Below, in pieces: positions 26,414 through 34,539 of a stretch of DNA of 64,000 bases. Source of the stretch: Mycobacterium sp. 1245805.9 (lineage in GTDB: Bacteria; Actinomycetota; Actinomycetes; Mycobacteriales; Mycobacteriaceae); the NCBI RefSeq assembly GCF_001672915.1, contig NZ_LZKR01000093.1:1-64000 (forward strand). Direction: 5' to 3'. Under the pieces are notes generated by a model. That model had not been told where the DNA came from. It searched no databases and saw only the letters and a program-made list of their open reading frames with translations. Each line of letters begins with the position of its first letter. The stretch's first letter is position 1. Both the position numbers and the translations under genes were made by a program.

Positions 26414-27005
26414 CGGGATCTCGGCTGGTGCCGCCGGCGATCTCGTCGCGCAGCTGAGCGATGTTGGAGATCTCCGCATATAAACCGCGAATCGCGTAGT
26501 CCAGCACCGCAAACGAGCAACGCTGGTCCGGGTCATCGTCCAGACCGAGGTCGCGGGAGCGCTGCCGCGACCACAGCGCCTCGTCCAGCCGGGCGCGGGT
26601 CGCCTCGAGGTGGCTGTCCAGCGTGTCGACCACGTGTTCCGCATCGTCGCCGCGCGCGAGCCAGGTCTTGAGGATGACGGGGTGTTTGATGACCACCCGA
26701 TCCTGGGCCGGAAAGTGCTGGACCCACCGGCGCAGCGCGTCCAGCCCGGAGTCGGTGGTCTCGTACAGGGTGATCGCCCGCTTGCCGGATTGGGCGCCGA
26801 TCTCGCTGACCATCCCCCGCTCCAGCAGCCGGTTCAGTTCACGGCGCACGTGGCTCACCGACGGCGACCAATAGAAGTGGCCGACCGACAGCTCGGCGCG
26901 CATCTTGATCTCGCCGGCGGTGAGTTGTTCGTCGTTGGCGGCCAGCACGCCCAGCACCAGGTATGCCGTCACCGGCAATCCGTTGCTGGTGCGCGCGGGA
27001 GTCAT
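26352..27005 (-). CDS. PadR family transcriptional regulator
   Basis: A 217-residue PadR regulator. The winged helix begins 'GLPVTAYLVLGVLAANDEQL' and continues 'SVSHVRRELNRLLERGMVSE', with the wing 'GKRAITLYETTDSGLDALRR'; a helical C-terminal domain with 'DSHLEATRARLDEALW' follows. PadR proteins often respond to phenolic acids. Its ATG overlaps the stop of the DUF35 gene by 4 bp (ATGA), making it the last gene of a six-gene operon and a probable regulator of that operon. Its basic tail overlaps the convergent acyl-CoA synthetase gene. Confidence 0.8.
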   Translation of the reverse strand: MTPARTSNGLPVTAYLVLGVLAANDEQLTAGEIKMRAELSVGHFYWSPSVSHVRRELNRLLERGMVSEIGAQSGKRAITLYETTDSGLDALRRWVQHFPAQDRVVIKHPVILKTWLARGDDAEHVVDTLDSHLEATRARLDEALWSRQRSRDLGLDDDPDQRCSFAVLDYAIRGLYAEISNIAQLRDEIAGGTSRDPVKRVRRAKGQIRRRARTDQS

Positions 27006-27424
27006 TGCAACCCGGTGAAATACGGCAGGGTGACGTCGGCGCCGACGGTATGGAATTGCACCCGCACGCGCATCCCGATCGCCAGGTCGCCCGGGTCCAC
27101 ACCGACGATGTTGGTCAGCATCTGGTAGCCCTCGTCCAGCGTGACGATCGCGGGCGCGTAGGGCGGTTCGAACTCGGCGGTGACCGGGCGATGCACCACG
27201 GTCCAGCTGTAGATCTCGCCGACCCCGTCGCTGCACTCCCACCGCAATTCGGGCGAAAGGCATTGGCGGCAGTTCTCGGTCGGCGGAAAGTTCGACAGGC
27301 CACACGCTTCGCAACGTTGGTAGCGCAATTCCCCGGCCCCGCAGCCCTGCCAGAACGGGACGCTGAGTTCACTGCTGGCGTGGGGCACCGGCCCGGTCTG
27401 GGGCCGCAACGGTTCAAAAGTCAT
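27002..27424 (-). CDS. DUF35 Zn-ribbon/OB-fold protein, thiolase partner
   Basis: A 140-residue DUF35 protein. An N-terminal helix is followed by a zinc ribbon with Cys38-x2-Cys41-x10-Cys52-x2-Cys55, then an OB-fold ('GEIYSWTVVHRPVTAEFEPP', 'VGVDPGDLAIGMRVRVQF'). DUF35 proteins such as ChsH2 bind SCP-x-type thiolases; with Ltp2 this pair acts as a retro-aldolase in steroid side-chain breakdown. Its start overlaps the thiolase stop by 4 bp, the normal order for such pairs. A CoA-ester substrate is inferred. Confidence 0.8.
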   Translation of the reverse strand: MTFEPLRPQTGPVPHASSELSVPFWQGCGAGELRYQRCEACGLSNFPPTENCRQCLSPELRWECSDGVGEIYSWTVVHRPVTAEFEPPYAPAIVTLDEGYQMLTNIVGVDPGDLAIGMRVRVQFHTVGADVTLPYFTGLQ

Positions 27425-28596
27425 AGCTGCTCGTCTCCCAGGATCAGCACCGTGGTGAATAGGGCTCCCGCTCCCCCGTTGCTGCAGAACGCCACGTGCG
27501 CGTCCGGCACCTGGAGGTCACCGGCCTGGCCGCGCAGCTGTTGGACGGCCCGGACGGCCCGCTGCATCATCTGCGGGTTGGAGCCGGCGTGGCTGAAGGA
27601 CATGGTCCCCCCGTCGGTGGTGACGGGATGGCTGCCGTCGATCGCGATGTGGCCGTCGGCGACGAACGGTCCGCCCTCGCCGTCGCCGCAGAACCCGAAA
27701 GCTTCTAGCTGGCGGATGATTTCGAAGGAGAACGGGTCGTAGAGCTCCAGCACGTCGACGTCGTCGGGCCGCAGGCCGGCGTGGGCGAACGCACGCTCGG
27801 CCGCGCGCCTGCCCACGACGCCATTGACGTAGTGGCCGTGATCGCCGCGCCGGCCGGTGAGGTCCCACGCGGGTGGGTGCTGATACGACGGGCCGTGAAA
27901 GTCCGCGCCGCTGCCCACTACATAGATCGGTTGGCCGGCGACGTCCACTTTGTCGATGTTGGCCACGACCAGGGCGCAGCCGCCCTCGGAGGTGGTGGCG
28001 CAGTCGAGGAGATGAAACGGGTCGGCGATGGGCCGCGAGGCGGTGATGTCCTCCGGCGCGAATGGTCCCCGTTGGTAGTAAACGGCTTCGGGGTTTCGCG
28101 ACCCGTTGTTGCGAATGGTCGCGGCGACCATCGACAGTTGTTCGCGGGTGGTGCCGTAGACGTGCATGTGGCGCCGGGCGATGAGCGCGAACTCGGCGGT
28201 GGTGAACATCCCCCACGGCGCGACGAATTCGTTCTCGGGCCTCGTCCAGGGGGCGGTGGCCTCGTGGTCGCGGTATTCGCCGGCTTGCGCGGCGACCAGG
28301 ACGACCACGTCGGCCATGCCGTGCTCGATCGCGGCGGCCGCCTCGGTGATCATGCCGACCCCGAACGCCAGTCCTTGCCAGGCCGGTCCGAGGCGCAGGT
28401 CGTAGATCAGCGCGGTGGACAGCGGGCCGGCGCTGATCCCGTCGACGTCCTCGAGGCTCAGGCCGGCGTCGGCGAGGGCTCCGCGAATGGCCTTGAGCGC
28501 CAGGCCTCGTGAGGTTTCGCCGTCGAGCCGGCGGCCCTGCCGGGTGTTGTGCACCCCGACGATCGCCGCGGTCCGCTTGGCCGGGCTAGTTTTCAT
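27421..28596 (-). CDS. Thiolase-fold lipid-transfer protein (SCP-x/Ltp2 type)
   Basis: A 391-residue thiolase-superfamily protein from the ATG at 28596 ('MKTSPAKRTAAIVGVHNTRQ'). Features are 'HGMADVVVLVAAQAG', 'ITASRPIADPFHLLDCATTS', 'ADVDVLELYDPF'-like motif (here D-D-V-D-V-L-E-L-Y-D-P-F) and 'MSFSHAGSNPQMMQRAVRAV'. The nucleophilic Cys of true thiolases near residue 90 is not present, as in Ltp-type aldolases that use Tyr residues. With the DUF35 gene it is likely a C-C bond cleaving enzyme for a CoA-thioester. It overlaps the preceding small gene by 11 bp. Confidence 0.8.
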   Translation of the reverse strand: MKTSPAKRTAAIVGVHNTRQGRRLDGETSRGLALKAIRGALADAGLSLEDVDGISAGPLSTALIYDLRLGPAWQGLAFGVGMITEAAAAIEHGMADVVVLVAAQAGEYRDHEATAPWTRPENEFVAPWGMFTTAEFALIARRHMHVYGTTREQLSMVAATIRNNGSRNPEAVYYQRGPFAPEDITASRPIADPFHLLDCATTSEGGCALVVANIDKVDVAGQPIYVVGSGADFHGPSYQHPPAWDLTGRRGDHGHYVNGVVGRRAAERAFAHAGLRPDDVDVLELYDPFSFEIIRQLEAFGFCGDGEGGPFVADGHIAIDGSHPVTTDGGTMSFSHAGSNPQMMQRAVRAVQQLRGQAGDLQVPDAHVAFCSNGGAGALFTTVLILGDEQL

Positions 28597-28915
28597 CCGC
28601 GACAACTCCCAGGTAGGTGCCCACGACGTCGTATTCTCGCCCGTCCCGCTCGATGGTCCCGATCGGTCTGGCCCGCGGGTCGCCTTGTGCGGCACCGGTT
28701 TCCACCACGTCGATGCGCACGTCGATCGGCCTTGCCGATTGCGGGTCGGTGATCTCGACGACCATCGCCACCGCGCGTTCGCTCTCGTCCCATTCGACAC
28801 CGGTGATTCGGTGGCGGGCGGTCAGCTCCATCACCACGGAGTCCTGGCGCACCAGGAATCGGACCGGGGCGCACAGCTCGCCGGCGCGCGGCGGGACGCA
28901 CAGCGTGACCGCCAC
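28586..28915 (-). CDS. Conserved hypothetical protein within the CoA operon
   Basis: A 109-residue protein that I do not recognise. It starts at a GTG (28915) one base after the CoA-transferase stop and overlaps the thiolase start, so it is surely translated with them. The sequence has a beta-strand look: 'VMELTARHRITGVEWDESER', 'AVAMVVEITDPQSARPIDVR' and 'GTIERDGREYDVVGTYLGVV', with no Cys motif or membrane segment. A small accessory or lipocalin-like binding protein for the thiolase/DUF35 pair is one possibility, offered as speculation. Confidence 0.6.
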   Translation of the reverse strand: MAVTLCVPPRAGELCAPVRFLVRQDSVVMELTARHRITGVEWDESERAVAMVVEITDPQSARPIDVRIDVVETGAAQGDPRARPIGTIERDGREYDVVGTYLGVVADEN

Positions 28916-28916
28916 C

Positions 28917-31250
28917 TCACAGTCCCGCCGGCCGTGCGCTGGTGGCCCCCAAGGTGCGCAGCTCCGACCGATCCCGTTGGCTGCGCCCCAGAATTCCCGT
29001 CAGCACTTCGTCGGTGTGCTGGCCGTACAGGGGCGGCACCCGCCGAAGCCAGCGTCGTGGCTTCCCGGCGAAGGCGAAGGGCATGCCGGTGCACAAGAAC
29101 GACCCGGCCACCGGATGGTCGACGGTTTCCCAGAAGCCGCGGGCGAGCAACTGCGGGTCGCTCAGCAGCTCCGCGGCCGGCGCGACGCGTGCCGCCGCCA
29201 CCCCGCCGCCGCGAAGCGCAGCCACCGCCTGGGTCGCCGAGCGTCTCGCGGTCCAGCCGGAGATCTGCTTGTCGATTTCGTCGGCACCATCCCGCCAGGC
29301 TGCGGCTTCCGGGCCGAGGTCGGGTCGCTCGATGAGGGCCGCCAGGGACGCGCGCGCAGCGTCGTCCAGCGCGGCGAGCGCAACCCATTCGTCGTCGCCG
29401 CGGCACGGATACACGCCCTGGGGGGTCGCGCCCGGGCCCCTGTTCCCGTTGCGGCGCAACTCGATCCCGTTGCGCGAGTACTCGACCACCATCTCGGCGG
29501 CCACGTTCAGCGCGGCCTCGACCATCGTCGACTCGACATGCATTCCGGTCCCGTCCCGGTCCCGGATCACCAGTGCCGCAATCGCGGCGAACGCGGCGTG
29601 CAGCCCCGCCATCGGGTCGCATACCCCGCGCGGAATCACCGGCGGGCCGTCGGGGTGTCCGGTCACCCACGCCATTCCCGTCGCCTGCTCCATCGTCTGG
29701 GCGAAGCCCACGCGGTCGCGCCACGGGCCGTCGAGGCCAAACGCCGGCATCCGCACCATGATGGCGCGGGGATTGGCCGCGGTCACCGCATCCCAGTCCA
29801 GGCCGAAATTCTCCATCACCCGCGGTGAGAAATTCTCGATCACCAGATCGCTCGCGGCGATGAGTTCCAACGCGATGGCGCGCCCGGCGTCGACGCTGAG
29901 TTCGACGCTGACGCCGCGCTTGTTGTTGTTGCTGCACAAGAACACCGGGCCCCACTCCCACCACTGGTCCCAGTCGGGTGGGCGGCCGGCGGACAGCCGC
30001 ATGCCGTCGGGCCGGCGGACGCCCTCGAGCTTGATCACGTCGGCGCCGAGGGAGCCCAGGAATTGGGTCGCGACCGGTCCCGCCCAGAACGCGGTGAAGT
30101 CGGTTATCCGTATGTCGGACAACGGGAGCGCGTCCGCGTCGGCGGCCCGTGGCGGGTGGGGCCGCGGCGGCCAGTGGACGCGGCCGTTGTCCGCGCCCAG
30201 CAGCGGGGGCCTTCCGGGCGGCCGGGTCCCCATCGCCTCGCTCCGATACGGCACCCGCGGCTGCAGCCCACCGGGTTCCGATTCGACGAAGACGCCGCGT
30301 TCGACGAAGTGGTCGACCTTGGGCAGCGTGGCGGGCGTGCCGATGGGGGCCACCGGGATGCGGAAGGCCACCGCGATGTCGATGATCTCTTGCGTGGCGC
30401 GGGTTTCCGTCCACTGCGTGACCATGCCGAGGAATTCGTCGCGGCGCTGGACCCGTCCGACGAACGAGGCCAGCTCGGCGTCGTCGAGCAGGTCGGCGCG
30501 ATCGATCATGACGAGAAAGTCTTGGAATTGCTGCGCGGTGATGGTGCAGAAGCCGACCATGCCGTCGGCCGTGGGAACGATCGACGGCAGTTCCAGGCTG
30601 CGTTCCTGCTGAAGCGAATCGGCGCCCAGCACGCTGGCCGACATGGCGGACAGGCCGCCCATCGCGATGGCCATCGCCTCGTAGGTCGAGACGTCGATGA
30701 CCTCTCCGCTGCCCCCGCGGGCGGCGTGCCGGGCCGTCGCGGCGGCGACGGGCGCGGCGAACGAGCCGGCTAGCCACTCGCCGAGCCGCCCGCCGGCCTG
30801 CACCGGTTCGTCGCCCGGCCAACCGCGGCCTGCGATCGAGCCGCACAGCGCCTGCAGGATGAACTCGTTGGCCACCAGCTGGTTCTCGACGTACGGTCCA
30901 GTGGTGCCGAACGGTGTCACCGCCACGACCACCGCCGACGCTCCGGTGTGAGCGGTGATGTCGTCGAGGGTCCAGCCGTCGGTCAGGTCGGTGAGCACGA
31001 TGTCGGCGCCGGCCAGTAGCGCCGCGGCCTGCCCGGGGTCGTTGACCGACTTCTTGCCGGCGGCCAGGTAGCCGAACAGCGCGCCGGTAGGCCCGCCGGC
31101 CGACCAGTTCCGCATCGAATCGCCCCGCGGTGACTCGATTTTCACGACGTCCGCGCCGGCGTCGGCGAACATCTTGCCGCAGTAGGACACCGCGATTCCG
31201 TTGGACAACTCCAGCACGCGCCAGTCGGCGAACGGCGCCCGGGCTGCCAC
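28917..31250 (-). CDS. Two-domain CaiB/BaiF (class III) CoA transferase
   Basis: A 777-residue fusion of two class III CoA-transferase domains that moves CoA between acids. The first half starts 'WRVLELSNGIAVSYCGKMF' with 'GADVVKIESPRGDSMRNW'; the second starts near residue 385 with 'IRITDFTAFWAGPVATQFLG' and 'GADVIKLEGVRRPDGMRL'. The second half has the catalytic Asp545 in 'RGVCDPMAGLHAAFAAIA'; the same place in the first half reads 'GRLGEWLAGSFAAPVAA', with Glu instead of Asp. I chose the GTG at 31250, 2 bp after the amidohydrolase stop; the frame is open further but only antisense-like there. It would exchange CoA for the operon's substrate. Confidence 0.85.
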   Translation of the reverse strand: MAARAPFADWRVLELSNGIAVSYCGKMFADAGADVVKIESPRGDSMRNWSAGGPTGALFGYLAAGKKSVNDPGQAAALLAGADIVLTDLTDGWTLDDITAHTGASAVVVAVTPFGTTGPYVENQLVANEFILQALCGSIAGRGWPGDEPVQAGGRLGEWLAGSFAAPVAAATARHAARGGSGEVIDVSTYEAMAIAMGGLSAMSASVLGADSLQQERSLELPSIVPTADGMVGFCTITAQQFQDFLVMIDRADLLDDAELASFVGRVQRRDEFLGMVTQWTETRATQEIIDIAVAFRIPVAPIGTPATLPKVDHFVERGVFVESEPGGLQPRVPYRSEAMGTRPPGRPPLLGADNGRVHWPPRPHPPRAADADALPLSDIRITDFTAFWAGPVATQFLGSLGADVIKLEGVRRPDGMRLSAGRPPDWDQWWEWGPVFLCSNNNKRGVSVELSVDAGRAIALELIAASDLVIENFSPRVMENFGLDWDAVTAANPRAIMVRMPAFGLDGPWRDRVGFAQTMEQATGMAWVTGHPDGPPVIPRGVCDPMAGLHAAFAAIAALVIRDRDGTGMHVESTMVEAALNVAAEMVVEYSRNGIELRRNGNRGPGATPQGVYPCRGDDEWVALAALDDAARASLAALIERPDLGPEAAAWRDGADEIDKQISGWTARRSATQAVAALRGGGVAAARVAPAAELLSDPQLLARGFWETVDHPVAGSFLCTGMPFAFAGKPRRWLRRVPPLYGQHTDEVLTGILGRSQRDRSELRTLGATSARPAGL

Positions 31251-31252
31251 GC

Positions 31253-32590
31253 TCAGTTGCCCAGAGTGGTGGCGCGCCCGGCGATGCCGGTTACCTCGGC
31301 TGTGACCTGCGCCTGCAGGGCGAACTGCGTCATCCGGGCCCATGCGTCGCGGTCGCGCTGGCTGGCTCGGCGCCCGACGTGGGTCACCACGTCGACGTCG
31401 GCGGCCTGGGAGCGTAGGTAGCCGGCGCGGGCGTGCTCCTTCGGGATGTACCGGAACGGGTCGAAGGAGTATGCGGCCATGGCGTTTTCGTGCGTGATCT
31501 TGTTGACGATCGAGTCGTCCAGGTGGCCCATGGTGTCGATGACGTCCTCCGGTGCGAACGGCCAGTTGCTGTCGGAATGCGGGAAGTCGGACTCCCAGCA
31601 CAGCATGTCCTCGTTGAACCAGTCCATGTTGCGCACGCCGACCTTGTCGCTGATGAAGCAGGTGTAGAAGTGGCGCTTGAACACATCGGTGGGTCCGGCG
31701 TACCCGGGCGGGAACTTGGCCAGCGTCCAGCCGGAGTGCCGGTTGTAAACGTGTTCGGCGCGCCAGAGGAAATACGGGATCCAGCCCACGTCCCCCTCGG
31801 TGAGCGAGAACTTCAGTTGCGGGAAGTCCGCCCAGAATTCGGCCCAGATCAGCTCGGTGAAGGTGAACATGCTCATCATCGACGACGCCGTCATCTGCAC
31901 GCTGGGCGGCGCATCCGTCGACACCTGCGGGGAGCGTGACGCCGAGCCGACATGGGTGCACAGCACCGTCTTGTTCTCGCAGACGGCCTCGAACAGCGGA
32001 TACCAGTATTTGGTGTGAATGCTGGGCATTTGCAAGGCTTCCGGGTTCTCCGAGAAGGTCACCGCGTGGCAGCCCTTGCCGGCCAGCCGCTTGACCTCCT
32101 TGGCGGCCTCGGCGACGTCGAACAGCGGCAGGATGCCGCACGGGATGAACCGGCCCGGGTAGGCCGCGCACCACTCGTCGACGTGCCAGTCGTTGTACGC
32201 CTTGATCATCACCAGGTTGACGTCGCGGTCGGGGCCCTGGTTGAGCACCTGCCCCGAGAACCCGGTGAAATTCGGGAAGTTCAAGCCCGCCAGCTGGCCG
32301 CCGGCGTTCATGTCGCGGACCCGCTCGTCGACGTTGAAGCAGCCCGGCCGCATCTCGTCGTAGCGGGAGGCGTCGATGTTGTACATCTCGCGGGGTTTAC
32401 CGGCGACGGCGTTCAGACCCATGTTCCGCCCGCGAACCTCGCCGTAGTACCACTGCTGGACACCGTCGGGTTCCATGACCACCCGCGGCGCCAGCTCCTT
32501 GTAGCTGGCGGGGACGTGTGCGTCGAACATGTCGGCAGGCTCGGCGATGTGGTCGTCCACGCTGATCAGGATCAGGTCGTCCTTGTTCAT
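31253..32590 (-). CDS. Amidohydrolase-2 family metal-dependent hydrolase (ACMSD-like)
   Basis: A 445-residue TIM-barrel protein of the amidohydrolase-2 group, which contains decarboxylases and C-C or C-N hydrolases related to ACMSD. Family marks are the start 'LISVDDHIAEPADMFDAHVP', 'FSENPEALQMPSIHTKYWYP', 'TVLCTHVGSASRSP', the long 'FSLTEGDVGWIPYFLWRAEH' and 'CWESDFPHSDSNWPFAPEDV', which carries the metal-site Asp/His. GGAGGAG precedes the ATG at 32590 by about 7 bp. It is the first gene of the six-gene operon; in such loci these enzymes cut or decarboxylate ring-cleavage products. The exact reaction is unknown. Confidence 0.8.
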   Translation of the reverse strand: MNKDDLILISVDDHIAEPADMFDAHVPASYKELAPRVVMEPDGVQQWYYGEVRGRNMGLNAVAGKPREMYNIDASRYDEMRPGCFNVDERVRDMNAGGQLAGLNFPNFTGFSGQVLNQGPDRDVNLVMIKAYNDWHVDEWCAAYPGRFIPCGILPLFDVAEAAKEVKRLAGKGCHAVTFSENPEALQMPSIHTKYWYPLFEAVCENKTVLCTHVGSASRSPQVSTDAPPSVQMTASSMMSMFTFTELIWAEFWADFPQLKFSLTEGDVGWIPYFLWRAEHVYNRHSGWTLAKFPPGYAGPTDVFKRHFYTCFISDKVGVRNMDWFNEDMLCWESDFPHSDSNWPFAPEDVIDTMGHLDDSIVNKITHENAMAAYSFDPFRYIPKEHARAGYLRSQAADVDVVTHVGRRASQRDRDAWARMTQFALQAQVTAEVTGIAGRATTLGN

Positions 32591-32612
32591 GCCGCACTCC
32601 TCCGCCGATATA

Positions 32613-32640
32613 GTGACTAGTAGACAATGATTTCTGTCAC
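32613..32640. promoter_or_regulatory. Weak nested dyad in the operon promoter region
   Basis: GTGAC (32613-32617) pairs with GTCAC (32636-32640), and inside it GACA (32623-32626) pairs with TGTC (32635-32638). It lies 23-50 bp upstream of the amidohydrolase start. Arms are short, so a regulatory role is tentative. The rest of 32591-32803 shows no gene that I would support. Confidence 0.3.
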
Positions 32641-32803
32641 AGAGTCAACGGCTCTGCCCGCGGCGGACTTGCGGCAAATGTGTGCTGGGGTCGCAGTAGA
32701 TGAATCGGCGGCAACCGCGAAGCCGCCGCGAATCCCGTCCAAGAATTAGGGACTATTAGTCCGCATAGCGCAGACCAAGGTGGTGCAGGCTGGAACGCCA
32801 TGA

Positions 32804-33421
32804 TCACTGGATCGCAATTGCGGCCAGCCCGTGACGCACCCGGTCGGGTAGCGATCCACCATGGCTCAGCCAATCGTCCAGGGCGATACGCACGGCGGCC
32901 ATGGCCAGCGCACCGATCAGCCGAGGCCTGGGATCCTGGGGAGCCAATCGGGGTATCCGCGGCGCGACGAGTTCCGCGATTGCGGCTTCGTACCGAACAT
33001 AAATGCGTAGTGTCCAGGCATCCAACGTGTCGGATGATCTTGTCAGGGTGGCTAATTCACGGACATGGTCCTCGATTTCGGCGAAGCCGAGCGCGAGTTC
33101 ATGGAAGGCGCCGACGACGGCCTCACTGGCCGTCAGGCCCGCCGGCTGGGCGGCCAGCGCGTTGGTGATCCGGTTCAGCCAATGGGCGTTCATGCCCTCG
33201 GCGACGGCGTCTTCCTTCGAGCTGAAGTAGCGGAAGAAGGTCGCCCGCCCGATGGCCGCCGTGTCCGCGATGCGGTCGACGGTCGCCCCGGCCAGACCGA
33301 CGCTGCCCACCAGCTCCGCCGCCGCCGAGGCGATGCGCTGACGCGTCGCCGTGCGCCTGCGTTCGGCGAGCGGCATTCGCTCGGGATTTCCACGCGAACT
33401 GCTTGCCAACGGATGAGACAT
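32804..33421 (-). CDS. TetR/AcrR family transcriptional regulator
   Basis: A 205-residue TetR repressor starting at the ATG 33421. The HTH is 'ATVDRIADTAAIGRATFFRY' followed by F-S-S-K-E-D-A-V, and the C-terminal domain includes 'RELATLTRSSDTLDAWTLRI'. Only 17 bp separate its start codon from that of the divergent DUF1214 gene, and both start codons lie inside the arms of a 33-bp inverted repeat. There is no room for a Shine-Dalgarno, so a leaderless message is likely. It should control itself and the DUF1214/sulfotransferase pair, and perhaps the amidohydrolase operon downstream of it. Confidence 0.85.
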   Translation of the reverse strand: MSHPLASSSRGNPERMPLAERRRTATRQRIASAAAELVGSVGLAGATVDRIADTAAIGRATFFRYFSSKEDAVAEGMNAHWLNRITNALAAQPAGLTASEAVVGAFHELALGFAEIEDHVRELATLTRSSDTLDAWTLRIYVRYEAAIAELVAPRIPRLAPQDPRPRLIGALAMAAVRIALDDWLSHGGSLPDRVRHGLAAIAIQ

Positions 33422-33446
33422 AGTCTAAGCATAGGACTATGTCTCA
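33414..33446. promoter_or_regulatory. Inverted repeat containing both divergent start codons
   Basis: TGAGACATAGTC (33414-33425) and GACTATGTCTCA (33435-33446) are exact complements around a 9-bp spacer. The ATG of the TetR gene (33421) and of the DUF1214 gene (33439) are in the two arms, so both proteins begin Met-Ser. A bound repressor would sit on both start points. Confidence 0.8.
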
Positions 33447-34539
33447 ATTGATGTCGCGGCCGGCCGCCGAGGTCGCCCCCAAGGCGCGCGCCGCGTGGCA
33501 GTTCTTCCAGCAGATGCTGGCCGACGTCACCAAGATCGTGACCGAGGACGCCGAATCCGAACGGGAACTCCTCGAGGGCCTGCGCGTCATCGCCCGCGTC
33601 TCGTCGCTGTGTTCGCAACTGTCCGTCGAGGCCGACCCCGAGCGGCCCACGTTCTTCGATATGTGTTCTCCGACAAGGATGATCGGCGGGCCCAACCCGG
33701 ACGGCAACTACTACCTGGCGATGATCCGCGGTGACCGCCGCTACCGGATCACCGGCACCCGGGGCACCAGCGCCTATCTTGGGTTCCAGATCCTGGCCGG
33801 CACCGGCCTGACCCCGCGCCGGATGGCCAACTACGTCAGCGACACCGACCTGACGCTAAGCGGCGACGAGTTCGCGCTGGTGCTGTCGTCGGAAGAACCC
33901 GCCGACCTCGCCGGCGCGCAGTGGGTGAAGATCCCCGACGACGCGTCCTCGGTCGTCGTCCGCGAGTACATCGGCGATCCCGCCTCCGAAACGCTGGCCA
34001 CGATGCGCATCGACGCCCTGGACCCCGACCCCGTGGCGCCGTTGACCGACGACGAACTCGCCGACCAGTTCACGGCGATGGCGTGGTCGCTGATGAAACT
34101 CGTTACGCTGCACCGAACCATCAAGCCCGAGCTGTTGCAGGCGCCCAACACGTTGGTGACCGCCGAGGCGGCCGACCTGGGTGCCGCCGACACCACCCCG
34201 GACAACCTGTACATGCTGGGGACGTTCCGGCTCGATCCGGGGCAGGCGCTGGTGCTCGACATCGAGCCGCCCGACACCCGCTACTGGAACGTGACGCTGG
34301 AAAGCGTCTGGCACGAGTGCCTGGAGCCGCGCCGCCGGCACAGCTCGGTGACCAGTCGCGCGGTGCGGCCCGACGCAGACGGGCGGGTCCGGATCGCGAT
34401 CTCGGCGGAGGACTTCGGATTCGGCCACTGGCTCGACACCGGCGGCCGGCACCGCGGGTTCGTGGTCCTGCGCTGGCTGGACAACCCCAGCCCGCCCGCC
34501 GTCTCAGTGTCGGTGCACGCGGGCAAGGTCGTTGCATGA
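33439..34539 (+). CDS. DUF1214 domain-containing protein
   Basis: A 366-residue protein with the DUF1214 domain at its C-terminus, marked by 'PPDTRYWNVTLESVWHEC' and 'GHWLDTGGRHRGFVVLRWLD'. The N-terminal part has 'RVSSLCSQLSVEADPERPTF' and 'YLAMIRGDRRYRITGTRGTS'. No signal peptide or membrane segment is seen. The function of DUF1214 proteins is not established. The stop overlaps the ATG of the sulfotransferase gene by 4 bp, a pairing common in mycobacteria, so the two products probably act on the same compound. Confidence 0.75.
   Translation: MSQLMSRPAAEVAPKARAAWQFFQQMLADVTKIVTEDAESERELLEGLRVIARVSSLCSQLSVEADPERPTFFDMCSPTRMIGGPNPDGNYYLAMIRGDRRYRITGTRGTSAYLGFQILAGTGLTPRRMANYVSDTDLTLSGDEFALVLSSEEPADLAGAQWVKIPDDASSVVVREYIGDPASETLATMRIDALDPDPVAPLTDDELADQFTAMAWSLMKLVTLHRTIKPELLQAPNTLVTAEAADLGAADTTPDNLYMLGTFRLDPGQALVLDIEPPDTRYWNVTLESVWHECLEPRRRHSSVTSRAVRPDADGRVRIAISAEDFGFGHWLDTGGRHRGFVVLRWLDNPSPPAVSVSVHAGKVVA

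Noticed and set aside
31251..32174. N-terminal extension of the CoA transferase frame
   Set aside because: It overlaps the amidohydrolase gene in another frame and has no CaiB features; homology starts right after the GTG at 31250.
32637..32873. A 78-codon frame on the minus strand upstream of the amidohydrolase
   Set aside because: It overlaps the TetR gene, has no Shine-Dalgarno and no protein-like pattern.
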